From Algorimicrobium sp002414705 (GTDB lineage Bacteria > Bacteroidota > Bacteroidia > Flavobacteriales > Flavobacteriaceae), in assembly GCA_963972425.1 (NCBI GenBank), contig CAXAUF010000002.1, forward strand, positions 1 to 64,000: 64,000 bases of DNA, written 5' to 3'. Below are positions 8,681 through 16,848 of this stretch, in pieces (position 1 is the first letter of the stretch; each line of letters starts with the position of its first letter). The translations under genes and the position numbers were made by a program. The notes under the pieces were generated by a model that saw only the letters and a program-made list of their open reading frames with translations, had not been told where the DNA came from and did not search any database.

Positions 8681-9121
8681 ATGTTTATGAAAGAGAAAAA
8701 ACAGCTTAAATATGATAAAGCATATTTAAGAATGGCTTCAGAATGGGGCAAATTATCCTACTGCAAACGCAAGCAAGTTGGCGCTATAATTGTAAAAGAT
8801 AGAATGATTATTTCCGATGGTTATAATGGTACACCAACGGGTTTTGAAAACTTTTGCGAGGATGAGGAAGGTTACACCAAATGGTATGTGTTGCATGCTG
8901 AAGCTAATGCCATTTTAAAAGTAGCCGCTTCCACACAATCCTGTATTGGAGCAACGCTTTATATTACGCTTTCACCATGTAAAGAATGTAGTAAACTTAT
9001 CCACCAAGCTGGAATAACACGCGTGGTTTATCAGGATGCTTACAAAGATGATTCTGGTTTACAGTTTCTAAAAAAAGCAGGTATTGAACTGGAATTAATA
9101 ACCGATGTCCTAGCAGAATGA
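8681..9121 (+). CDS. dCMP deaminase family protein (ComEB-like)
   Basis: 146 residues of the cytidine/deoxycytidylate deaminase fold. Zinc ligands are visible as H72-A-E74 (LHAEANAI, with Glu as proton shuttle) and the C100-x-x-C103 of SPCKECSK. The segment YCKRKQVGAIIVKDRMIISDGYNGTPTGFENFC is typical of dCMP deaminases, which make dUMP for thymidylate synthesis. A second ATG two codons downstream (8687) is also a possible start. The stop overlaps the ATG of the protease gene by four bases (ATGA), a two-gene operon seen in other flavobacteria. Confidence 0.88.
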   Translation: MFMKEKKQLKYDKAYLRMASEWGKLSYCKRKQVGAIIVKDRMIISDGYNGTPTGFENFCEDEEGYTKWYVLHAEANAILKVAASTQSCIGATLYITLSPCKECSKLIHQAGITRVVYQDAYKDDSGLQFLKKAGIELELITDVLAE

Positions 9122-10707
9122 ATTTTAAAAAGAAATATTTACCACTTTTATTAGGTATCGGAATTGCTGCCGGAATTTTTATTGGTGGCAAATTAAATTT
9201 CTCTGATACATCAGATCGCTTATTTACATCCAATAGTAAAAAAGAAAAGTTAAACCGACTCATAGATTATATAGATTACGAATATGTGGACGATGTTAAT
9301 ACAGATAGCATTGTAGATATTACCGTTAATGGGATTTTGGAAAATCTAGATCCGCATTCGGTTTACATTCCGAAAGCTGATATGCAGCGCGTTACCGAAA
9401 GCATGAAAGGCGATTTTGTAGGTATTGGTATCAGTTTTTATACCTATAATGATACCATAACCGTTATCCGAGCTATTGAAGGCAGTCCAAGTGATAAGGT
9501 TGGCATTCAAGGAGGTGATCGGATTATTACAGCCGATGGCGATTCTATTTTTGGAAAAGATTTAAGCAATTCAGATATTATAAATAAGCTAAAAGGCCCT
9601 ATTGATACCAAAGTAAAATTGGAAGTGTACCGCAAAGGCGAACCTAAACTTTTAAAGTTTTCTGTAAAACGCGATCATATTCCTATTCAAAGTGTGGATG
9701 CGGCTTATATGCTAACAGAAACATTGGGTTATGTAAAAATTAACCGATTTGCAGAATCTACTTATAAAGAATTTAAAGCCGAATTAACGGATTTAAAAAA
9801 ACAAGGTGTTCAAGATTTGGTTTTGGATTTACGTGGTAATCCAGGCGGATTTTTAACCATTGCAGAACAAATAGTAGATGAGTTTCTAGAAGATGATAAA
9901 CTTATTTTATTCACCAAAAATAAACGTGGCAGTATTCAAGAAAGTTATGCTACCAAAAAAGGCGATTTTGAAAATAGTAAAGTCTATGTTTTGATTGATG
10001 AAAACTCGGCTTCAGCTAGCGAAATTGTTGCAGGCGCACTTCAAGATAATGATAGAGGTACCATTGTTGGTCGTCGATCCTATGGAAAAGGATTGGTGCA
10101 ACGCGAAATGAATTTAGGAGATGGAAGTGCCGTACGTTTAACCGTTTCGCGCTATTATACACCAACGGGTCGTTCCATACAACGGTCTTACGAAAACGGT
10201 AATAAAGATTATTATGATGATTATTTTGAACGTTTAAGTAGTGGTGAATTCCTAGATCCTGAAAAAATTGAAGTAGCCGATTCTTTAAAATTTACTACAC
10301 CAAAAGGGAAAGTGGTTTATGGAGGAGGTGGCATTATTCCAGACGTTTTTGTGCCTTTGGATTTAAGTATGCAAAATGAAACGCTAACCTTTTTACAGCG
10401 TCGTGGATTTGTTAGTAATTTTGTATTTGAAGAATTAGAGAAAAACCGTCATGCTTATGATGATTTTTCCCGTAAAGATTTTATAAATAATTTTGAAGTC
10501 ACAGACGATTTTGTCGTTGCTTTTCAAGATTATCTGAATTCCAAAACCAATGCCAATATAACCTTTGTTGCCTATAATGATGAGGTAAAACAGTATATAA
10601 AAGCCACATTAGCGTCCCAGCTTTATAGTAAAGGTGCTTTTGAAGAAGTATTAAATAAAAGGGATATGGTTATTGAGGAAGTTTTAAAATTGGATGCTGG
10701 AAAATAG
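9118..10707 (+). CDS. CtpA-type S41 carboxy-terminal processing protease
   Basis: 529 residues. An N-terminal helix (LLLGIGIAAGIFIGG) anchors it in or exports it across the inner membrane. A PDZ domain follows (GDFVGIGISFYTYNDT to ELEVYRKGEP, about 95-185), then the S41 catalytic domain: LVLDLRGNPGGFL, the serine motif SASASE at 297-302 and the general-base Lys in RSYGKG (K324). The family trims C-termini of periplasmic proteins. Its C-terminal region from about 425 is an extra helical module of Bacteroidota homologues. Translationally coupled to the dCMP deaminase gene. Confidence 0.92.
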   Translation: MNFKKKYLPLLLGIGIAAGIFIGGKLNFSDTSDRLFTSNSKKEKLNRLIDYIDYEYVDDVNTDSIVDITVNGILENLDPHSVYIPKADMQRVTESMKGDFVGIGISFYTYNDTITVIRAIEGSPSDKVGIQGGDRIITADGDSIFGKDLSNSDIINKLKGPIDTKVKLEVYRKGEPKLLKFSVKRDHIPIQSVDAAYMLTETLGYVKINRFAESTYKEFKAELTDLKKQGVQDLVLDLRGNPGGFLTIAEQIVDEFLEDDKLILFTKNKRGSIQESYATKKGDFENSKVYVLIDENSASASEIVAGALQDNDRGTIVGRRSYGKGLVQREMNLGDGSAVRLTVSRYYTPTGRSIQRSYENGNKDYYDDYFERLSSGEFLDPEKIEVADSLKFTTPKGKVVYGGGGIIPDVFVPLDLSMQNETLTFLQRRGFVSNFVFEELEKNRHAYDDFSRKDFINNFEVTDDFVVAFQDYLNSKTNANITFVAYNDEVKQYIKATLASQLYSKGAFEEVLNKRDMVIEEVLKLDAGK

Positions 10708-10831
10708 GAGTTAGAGGTTAGAAAAAGGTATTATGTCATTACGTTATTAAGGTGTTGCGATTAGAAGAATAGTTTTTCAGTTTTTAAGATATAATACTGA
10801 ATAGCTCTTTTCTACATTTTCCCATTAAAAC

Positions 10832-11434
10832 TTAAACCTTATCATGAACCTTAACGTGTTGTCCATTATTCCAAAGCGTTAAAATGTCCGTTGCCACATG
10901 CGCACCACTTCCTGAAGCTATGGCAAACTGACTGCGCCAACCAGCAAGTGTACCAGCTACATATAGACCGTTTTCTATAAGGTGATTATTATTTTTTAAC
11001 CAAATACGCTCTTTTTCAATTTTAGCTCGTGGATGTGGTTCCACGAAAGCTTCCAATCCAGAAATAGTCAGTAAATTGGTATATCCAACAGCTACAACCA
11101 CAATTTTGGAATTGTAGGTTGTTTTATTGGTAGTTACTGTAAAGCCATCAGCTGTTTTAGTAATAGCTTGTACTTTTTCGGTTTCAATACAATTAACATG
11201 AGAATATAAGGTGGTTAGTTGCTTTTTGCCAGAATTTAAAATATCTGCTCCAGTAGTTCCAGGCGTTATGCCCAAAACATTATTAAATAAGGCATTTTGT
11301 AAATGCGATGTTTTTTGATGAAGAATAATTCCAATACGTTTGTCCGCAGCAAATGCTTGGTTTTTTGCCGAACCTAAAACCAAAGCACAAGACATGCCAG
11401 CAGCTCCACCACCAATAATTAAGACATCAAACAT
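10832..11434 (-). CDS. Short FAD/NAD(P)-dependent oxidoreductase, thioredoxin-reductase-like
   Basis: 200 residues beginning with the dinucleotide motif MFDVLIIGGGAAGMSCALVLG and ending with GLYVAGTLAGWRSQFAIASGSGAHVATDIL, the FAD-ribityl contact of the thioredoxin reductase / pyridine nucleotide-disulfide fold. It lacks the separate NAD(P)H domain and the redox CxxC of true thioredoxin reductases, and is about 100 residues shorter. The N- and C-terminal FAD motifs are joined by a short middle part, so it is a minimal single-domain flavoprotein rather than a broken gene. It shares one base with the small membrane-protein gene upstream in the same transcript. Confidence 0.8.
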   Translation of the reverse strand: MFDVLIIGGGAAGMSCALVLGSAKNQAFAADKRIGIILHQKTSHLQNALFNNVLGITPGTTGADILNSGKKQLTTLYSHVNCIETEKVQAITKTADGFTVTTNKTTYNSKIVVVAVGYTNLLTISGLEAFVEPHPRAKIEKERIWLKNNNHLIENGLYVAGTLAGWRSQFAIASGSGAHVATDILTLWNNGQHVKVHDKV

Positions 11435-11637
11435 TAATTTTTGTTTTTAGATTTTTGATCTATTTTTTTTGAAACAGTCAAAATCTGTAATAAAACAATT
11501 GCGCAAAGCGAAGCAAAAATGGTAATCATAGCTACCATACTTTCATTTTCAAAAGGTGCACTAAAATTAATTTTTGTAACATTAAACCCTATTAAAACAA
11601 TGGCTAAAATGGATAGAATAAGTGTGAGTATTTTCAT
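11434..11637 (-). CDS. 67-aa two-helix membrane protein
   Basis: Two hydrophobic helices (LTLILSILAIVLIGFNV and MVAMITIFASLCAIVLLQIL) are separated by a short polar loop, with a Lys/Gln/Asn-rich cytoplasmic tail. No family is recognised with certainty. It is the first gene of a two-gene minus-strand unit with the flavoprotein; the TAATG junction indicates coupled translation. Confidence 0.7.
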   Translation of the reverse strand: MKILTLILSILAIVLIGFNVTKINFSAPFENESMVAMITIFASLCAIVLLQILTVSKKIDQKSKNKN

Positions 11638-11783
11638 GATAACACAACATTTTTAAAATTAAGAATCTGGTTTTTTTAGAAAAGGTTGCCGAAAAAAACC
11701 AAAAACGATGACTTAATTATTTGTTTTTACAAAATTACCCATTATTACTAAAATTACAGCATTATAGTAACCAAAAGTTTCTC

Positions 11784-11791
11784 TATTTTTG
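11784..11791 (+). promoter_or_regulatory. Leaderless-type -7 promoter element
   Basis: TATTTTTG, a perfect Bacteroidota TAnnTTTG element, ends 4 bp before the ATG at 11796. Transcription would start at or next to the start codon, so the mRNA is probably leaderless. This also argues against the upstream in-frame starts. Confidence 0.55.
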
Positions 11792-11795
11792 CAAC

Positions 11796-12362
11796 ATGTT
11801 TCAATTAGGAAAAACCATAGTTTCAGAGGATATTATTCAGAAAGATTTTGTCTGTAACCTATCAGCATGCAAAGGCGCCTGCTGTATAGATGGTGATGCT
11901 GGTGCACCACTTGAAAAAGCGGAAACCCAGATTTTACAAGATATTTATCCAAAAGTAAAACCTTTTTTACGTCAAGCGGGTATTGATGCTATTGAAGCCC
12001 AAGGCGTTTTCATAACAACGGAAGACGGCGAATTGGAAACACCGCTTATTAATGGAGCAGATTGTGCCTATGTTACTTTTGATAATAAAGGAACCGCTTT
12101 ATGTGGTATTGAAGAAGCTTATAATCAAGGTGAAATTGATTGGAAAAAACCAGTTTCTTGTCATTTGTATCCTGTTCGTGTTAAAGAATATAGCGAGTTT
12201 TCAGCCGTTAATTATAACAAATGGTACATCTGTGATGATGCCTGTACACTAGGTAAAGAGCTTCAAGTGCCTATTTATAAATTTGTTAAGCAAGGACTTA
12301 TTAGAAAGTTTGGCGAAGCATGGTACGCAGAACTCGAAAAAATAGCAGAGAAAAAAGCCTAA
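11796..12362 (+). CDS. DUF3109 cysteine-cluster protein
   Basis: Start set at ATG 11796, giving 188 residues; upstream codons lie in the promoter. The protein carries the DUF3109/YkgJ-like metal-binding cysteines: CNLSACKGACCIDGDAG near residue 20-35, DCAYV, CGIEEAY, SCHLYPVRV and ICDDAC. About nine to ten conserved Cys are likely to bind zinc or an iron-sulfur cluster. The function is unknown, although the family is conserved throughout Bacteroidota. Monocistronic, convergent with the histidine kinase gene, whose stop lies 3 bp away. Confidence 0.85.
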   Translation: MFQLGKTIVSEDIIQKDFVCNLSACKGACCIDGDAGAPLEKAETQILQDIYPKVKPFLRQAGIDAIEAQGVFITTEDGELETPLINGADCAYVTFDNKGTALCGIEEAYNQGEIDWKKPVSCHLYPVRVKEYSEFSAVNYNKWYICDDACTLGKELQVPIYKFVKQGLIRKFGEAWYAELEKIAEKKA

Positions 12363-12365
12363 ATT

Positions 12366-14318
12366 TTAGTGTGTAGGAATATTTAAAACAACTTGTGTTC
12401 CTGATGCTATTTTGTTTTCATCATATAAATCTATTATTTTAATACTGTAGTCTTCATTGAAATCTTTTGAGAAATTTTCAAGTCGCGCTTTTGTAATATT
12501 TAAGCCAACAGATTGTCTTTTAATTTTCTTCTCACTTCTAATTTTTTCTGCAGCTGCGCGTCCAATTCCGTTATCTGTAATAGTAATTACTACATGAGTA
12601 TGATTACCTTGTTTGGCTACTAATTCAATTTTCTTATTTAGCGTTTTGGCAGATAATCCATGCCAAATAGCATTTTCTAAAAACGGTTGTAAAATAAGCG
12701 ATGGTACTTTTATGGATGCGATATTGAGGCTCGGATCTATTATTTCTTGGTAATCAATTTCATTGGAAAACCGGATATTTTCAATCTTCATGTACAAGGA
12801 CATATTTTCAATTTCATCGGCTAGTGATATTTCTTTTTCGGTAGAAGCAATCAATATTTTCCGAATTAGTTTGGAAAATTTATTTAAATAATAAACAGCA
12901 TTTTCTTTCTCATTATTAATAATGTAGAGCTTTATAGAATTTAAAGAATTGAAAATGAAATGTGGATTCATTTGGTTTCTCAACATTTCTTGCTCTAGCG
13001 TTAAAATTTTCTTTTCGTTTTTAAGTTGGTGTTGTCTATACAATACGTATAGTATTATAAAAACTAAACTTGATCCTAATAGACTTAGAAATAGTGTGCG
13101 TTTTTTTTCTAAACGTAATAACACTATCTCATTTTCGTTGGCTAATTCTTTAATTTGATTGGTTTTTTTCTCAGTATCATACTTAATAATCAAATCATTT
13201 ACATACTGAACATTGCGTTCGTTTGCCAGGATTTCATCTAGCTTAACAAATTTTTGGTAATGCTCTAAAGCATCAGCATAATTGCTAGATTGCTCATAAA
13301 TTTCAGATAAATATTTATAGGCTTCAATTTCAGAGGATTTTAAATTAAACTGTTTAGCTATGTCTAATCCTTTGTATAAATGGGTTCTAGCAGATTCTAG
13401 TCTGTTTAGTTTTAATTCCGATAATCCATAATTAACATAAGAAATGGCAATGTAGAATTGGTCATTAACTTGAATGGCACGTTCCAAAGCTTCTGCAATA
13501 ATGGGATTTGCTTCTTCAAATTTGTTTTGATGAATATATATTTTACCAATGCTATTAAAGCAAATAACAATGCCAATTTCAGACTCAATTTCATAATTGT
13601 ATTCTAAAGATTTTTTGTAATACTCAAGCGCTTCTGAATAAGATCCTGTTTTTTCTTTAGCATAACCAATATTATGATTATTAATGGCTAAACCGAGTTT
13701 ATTGCCTAGTTCTTCTTCAATAGCTAAAGATTTGTAGAATTGTACAAGCGCTAAATCATATTGTTTTAAAGCTGTATAAATATTTCCCATACTGTTTTGA
13801 GAAACAGCTATACATCGTTCTAACTCTAGTGTTTGATTGGGCGCATTTTCTGCTAAATCTAATGCTTGTTTATGGTAGTCTAAAGCAGACCGAATAGCGT
13901 CCATACGTCTATAAACAACGCCTAGCATGTTCAGGCTTATAACTTCCATTTCCAAGTTTTCAGCACGTTTAGCTATTGCTAGTGCTTTGGAATATAAATT
14001 TATGGCTTGATCATAATCTGAAATATTTCTAAAATAAGTTCCAAGAGCATTTAAAGCAAAACATTCGCCCTCTAAATACGTTTTGGTATGACTTTTATGA
14101 ACTAGGTAAGAAAGTTTTGTGGTGTCAGATTTAATTTCATAAAAAACTGAATCCAAAGCGGTTTGACGTGTTGGTTTTGCTTGTAAAACGCTATCAACTT
14201 TTTTGTAAAATTGCTTTAAGCCTTGTTCTTGAGCAAAGCTGCTTCTACTTGACATGAAAATGTAAAGTATTAAAAAAAAACAAGCCTTAAAAAGTGTTGC
14301 GCGTTTGAGGGTTTTCAT
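12366..14318 (-). CDS. TPR-containing LytS-type sensor histidine kinase
   Basis: 650 residues. A signal peptide (to about residue 29, FAQEQ) is followed by about eight TPR repeats (roughly 60-370) that lie outside the cytoplasmic membrane, then a coiled coil, one membrane helix (FLSLLGSSLVFIILYVLY) and a cytoplasmic His_kinase/HATPase pair. The phospho-acceptor lies in MNPHFIFNSLNSIK (H453), and ATP-binding motifs are LILQPFLENAIWHGL and ITDNGIGR. This is the Bacteroidota version of LytS/YehU kinases. The LytTR regulator gene lies 7 bp upstream in the same operon and is the obvious partner. The signal is unknown. Confidence 0.93.
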   Translation of the reverse strand: MKTLKRATLFKACFFLILYIFMSSRSSFAQEQGLKQFYKKVDSVLQAKPTRQTALDSVFYEIKSDTTKLSYLVHKSHTKTYLEGECFALNALGTYFRNISDYDQAINLYSKALAIAKRAENLEMEVISLNMLGVVYRRMDAIRSALDYHKQALDLAENAPNQTLELERCIAVSQNSMGNIYTALKQYDLALVQFYKSLAIEEELGNKLGLAINNHNIGYAKEKTGSYSEALEYYKKSLEYNYEIESEIGIVICFNSIGKIYIHQNKFEEANPIIAEALERAIQVNDQFYIAISYVNYGLSELKLNRLESARTHLYKGLDIAKQFNLKSSEIEAYKYLSEIYEQSSNYADALEHYQKFVKLDEILANERNVQYVNDLIIKYDTEKKTNQIKELANENEIVLLRLEKKRTLFLSLLGSSLVFIILYVLYRQHQLKNEKKILTLEQEMLRNQMNPHFIFNSLNSIKLYIINNEKENAVYYLNKFSKLIRKILIASTEKEISLADEIENMSLYMKIENIRFSNEIDYQEIIDPSLNIASIKVPSLILQPFLENAIWHGLSAKTLNKKIELVAKQGNHTHVVITITDNGIGRAAAEKIRSEKKIKRQSVGLNITKARLENFSKDFNEDYSIKIIDLYDENKIASGTQVVLNIPTH

Positions 14319-14325
14319 AAAAAAA

Positions 14326-15060
14326 TTAAACTTTATCTAAAAAATCAGATTTTCGCTGTCTAGCAACAGGGATTTTCTCGTTGGTTTGCATAATAACATA
14401 GCCATCGTTTTTTATAAATTCTTTTATTTTATTTAGATTTATAATGTAGGAGTTGTGGATTCTAAAAAACTGATTTTCAGGCAATAAAGCGTTCACTTCT
14501 TTTAGTTTTTTAGTAACTAAAATCTTTTGGTTATCTGCCATTATAAATGTGCTGTAATTTCCATCAGACTCGACATAAATAATATTATCTATTTCCAAGA
14601 AAATTAATTTTCCTTCTGTATTTAAAGTAATTTTTTTCTGATTAAAATTTTTGTTGAAATTAATTAAGACTTCCTCAATTTTGGCAATTGGAAAAGCAAA
14701 TGAGTTATGTTTTTTTATCTTTTTAAACGTGTCTTTTAAATCGTCTGAATCTATTGGTTTTAGTAAGTAATCTATAGCTTCGTGTTTTAAAGCCTTTAAA
14801 GCATATTCATTATATGCTGTAGTAATTATGACAGCAAAATCTTTTTCAGGTAATTTATCTAAAAATTGAAACCCATCCATAGTTGGCATGCTAATATCTA
14901 AAAAAACGCAATCTGGTTTATTCTTGTTTAAATAGTCTATAGCTTCTTCTGGTTTATTAAAAGTTGCTACAATTTCTACTTCGTCGCTAAAGTTGGTAAG
15001 CTCCCAAGTTAAACTCTTTATGGCTTTTTGTTCATCGTCTACAATTACTGCTCTTATCAT
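14326..15060 (-). CDS. LytTR-family response regulator
   Basis: 244 residues. Receiver domain: acidic pocket D8-D9, phospho-acceptor D55 in CVFLDISMPTMDG, and Lys in YLLKPID. The C-terminal LytTR DNA-binding domain (from about 140) shows IIYVESDGNYSTF, LKEVNALLPENQFFRIHNSYIINLNKI and PVARQRKSDFL. It is transcribed first, followed by its kinase 7 bp downstream. LytTR regulators bind direct repeats; its targets are not evident here. Confidence 0.93.
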   Translation of the reverse strand: MIRAVIVDDEQKAIKSLTWELTNFSDEVEIVATFNKPEEAIDYLNKNKPDCVFLDISMPTMDGFQFLDKLPEKDFAVIITTAYNEYALKALKHEAIDYLLKPIDSDDLKDTFKKIKKHNSFAFPIAKIEEVLINFNKNFNQKKITLNTEGKLIFLEIDNIIYVESDGNYSTFIMADNQKILVTKKLKEVNALLPENQFFRIHNSYIINLNKIKEFIKNDGYVIMQTNEKIPVARQRKSDFLDKV

Positions 15061-15298
15061 GGTTTCAAATATAGTAATATATTGTTATTATGAACTTTAT
15101 ATTGACTAAATGATTTCCTTGAAAACGAAGTAGGATGAAAACAAATTCATAGAAAAGTTATTTTTTTCCAAATACACATAATTTATTACCAACTATACAA
15201 AATGGTGTTTAAAGTAGTATGAAATTTCACATATTTGTCCTGCTATTAAATTATTATACGATTGAGCATTTATTAAAGGGTATATGCTAATAATCAAC

Positions 15299-15327
15299 AA
15301 AAAGCTAGATATTTTATCTAGCTTTTT
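15299..15327 (+). terminator. Orphan intrinsic terminator 1
   Basis: AAAAAGCTAGAT pairs with ATCTAGCTTTTT across a four- to five-base loop and ends in a U-tract on the plus strand. No annotated plus-strand gene precedes it, so it probably ends a short unannotated transcript. Confidence 0.6.
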
Positions 15328-15363
15328 GCATTTTAAACCATTATTTTTTAGATAATTAGTTAT

Positions 15364-15392
15364 AAAAGAGCGAATACTTTCGCTCTTTTTTT
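15364..15392 (+). terminator. Orphan intrinsic terminator 2
   Basis: AAAGAGCGAA and TTCGCTCTTT form a 10-bp stem followed by TTTTT on the plus strand, only 37 bp after the first terminator. Also usable on the minus strand because of the leading A-run. Confidence 0.55.
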
Positions 15393-15430
15393 ATTTCATA
15401 TCCTAGCGTATTATAAGACGTGTGTTTTTA

Positions 15431-15475
15431 TAGGAAACATCTATTGTTAAGATGTATTTAACAAGTTTTTTCCTA
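15431..15475 (+). promoter_or_regulatory. Competing hairpins upstream of nrdB
   Basis: ACATCT (15437-15442) pairs with AGATGT (15450-15455), whereas TTGTTAA (15444-15450) pairs with TTAACAA (15458-15464). The two stems exclude each other. TAGGAAA at 15431 and TTTCCTA ending 15475 can enclose either. It may be an RNA switch or a DNA operator for ribonucleotide reductase control. Confidence 0.35.
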
Positions 15476-15686
15476 CACTAAATTTAAAATTAATATTAGT
15501 ATAAAAACCTGTAAAACAGACATATACGTGTGTTTTCGTTAAAATAGGACGGTGGACTGCGTGAATACTGGTTTGTTAAAAACTTGTTGACAATGTTTAT
15601 AAAAATACCTTTCAATTATAGATACAATTTTCAATCTTTGTTAGTCACATTATAATTCATATTATTCACTTTTAAAAACGCTACTA

Positions 15687-16667
15687 ATGTCTCAACAAAT
15701 TGAACCAATTCTTCAAGAAAATAAAGATCGCTTTGTTATTTTTCCAATTCAACATAACGATATTTGGGAATGGTACAAAAAGTCAGAAGCGAGTTTTTGG
15801 ACAGCCGAAGAAATTGATTTACATCAAGATTTAACAGATTGGAAAGATAAATTGAATGATGATGAGCGTTATTTTATTAAACACATTTTAGCTTTTTTTG
15901 CAGCTAGTGATGGTATTGTAAATGAAAATTTAGCTGAAAACTTCATTAATGAAGTTCAATATAGTGAAGCCAAGTTCTTTTATGGTTTCCAAATTATGAT
16001 GGAAAATATTCATAGCGAAACGTATTCGTTGTTAATAGACACCTATGTTAAAGATGAAAAAGAAAAAGACCAGCTTTTTAATGCGTTAGATAATTTCCCA
16101 GCTATTAAGAAAAAAGCAGATTGGGCTTTAAAATGGATAGAATCTCCAAATTTTGGTGAGCGTTTAATTGCTTTTGCTGCCGTTGAAGGTATTTTCTTTT
16201 CGGGTGCATTTTGTTCTATTTTTTGGTTAAAAAAACGAGGTTTAATGCCTGGTTTAACATTTTCCAATGAGCTTATTTCTCGAGATGAAGGTGTGCATTG
16301 TGATTTTGCTGTGCACTTACACAATAAACACTTGATTAATAAAGTGCCTAAAGCGCGAATTCGTGAAATATTAATTGATGCGCTTGATATTGAGCGTGAG
16401 TTTATTACGGAATCTTTACCAGCTAGTTTAATTGGAATGAATGCCAAACTCATGTCCCAGTATTTAGAGTTTGTAACTGATAGGCTTTTAAGTGAATTGG
16501 ATTGTGATAAAGAATACAACACAGCCAATCCTTTTGATTTTATGGATATGATTTCGTTACAAGGAAAAACTAATTTCTTTGAAAAACGTGTGTCAGAATA
16601 CCAAAAAGCAGGTGTTTTAAATAAAGAAGAAGAAAAAGATAAGTTCAGTTTTGATGCTGATTTTTAA
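15687..16667 (+). CDS. nrdB: Ribonucleotide reductase class Ia, beta subunit
   Basis: 326 residues of the R2 fold that houses the di-iron/tyrosyl-radical site. Metal-ligand motifs are visible: a helix with FIKHILAFFAASDGIVNENL, the ENIHSETY motif (E-x-x-H) and SRDEGVHCDFAVHL (E/D-x-x-H). With the alpha subunit it reduces ribonucleoside diphosphates to deoxy forms under aerobic conditions. nrdA starts 181 bp downstream on the same strand. The 5' region is long and structured (see the hairpin entry), which may regulate expression. Confidence 0.95.
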   Translation: MSQQIEPILQENKDRFVIFPIQHNDIWEWYKKSEASFWTAEEIDLHQDLTDWKDKLNDDERYFIKHILAFFAASDGIVNENLAENFINEVQYSEAKFFYGFQIMMENIHSETYSLLIDTYVKDEKEKDQLFNALDNFPAIKKKADWALKWIESPNFGERLIAFAAVEGIFFSGAFCSIFWLKKRGLMPGLTFSNELISRDEGVHCDFAVHLHNKHLINKVPKARIREILIDALDIEREFITESLPASLIGMNAKLMSQYLEFVTDRLLSELDCDKEYNTANPFDFMDMISLQGKTNFFEKRVSEYQKAGVLNKEEEKDKFSFDADF

Positions 16668-16848
16668 ATAAAAAACCCTTAATAATAGTTAATAGCAAAA
16701 AATTGTGTGGATGTTCATCTGCTTCCTTTCTTGCTATACTTTTATATAAATTCCAAGTTTTAGTTTCTCTGTAAATTAAAACAATCCTTTTAGCTAATTA
16801 ATCCATTTTTCTGTAGGTGTAACAGGAAAAATAAAAACGTGTAAAATT

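Larger units (their letters stand above)
15061..15686 (+). other. Long divergent intergenic region with hairpins
   Basis: The 626 bp between the divergent LytTR and nrdB genes hold two orphan terminator hairpins (15299-15327 and 15364-15392), an ORF of 23 codons just before the first (15219-15290, MKFHIFVLLLNYYTIEHLLK then GIC), and a set of mutually exclusive inverted repeats at 15431-15475. No tRNA or known riboswitch was recognised. Confidence 0.5.

Noticed and set aside
10832..11434. Broken thioredoxin reductase gene
   Set aside because: Although short and without CxxC, both FAD-contact motifs are intact and joined in one frame, so it reads as a minimal flavoprotein rather than a pseudogene.
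15061..15686. Cobalamin or other known riboswitch before nrdB
   Set aside because: No conserved B12-box or other riboswitch core could be recognised; only inverted repeats were seen.
16043..16528. 161-codon minus-strand ORF
   Set aside because: Fully inside nrdB on the opposite strand with no family motif.
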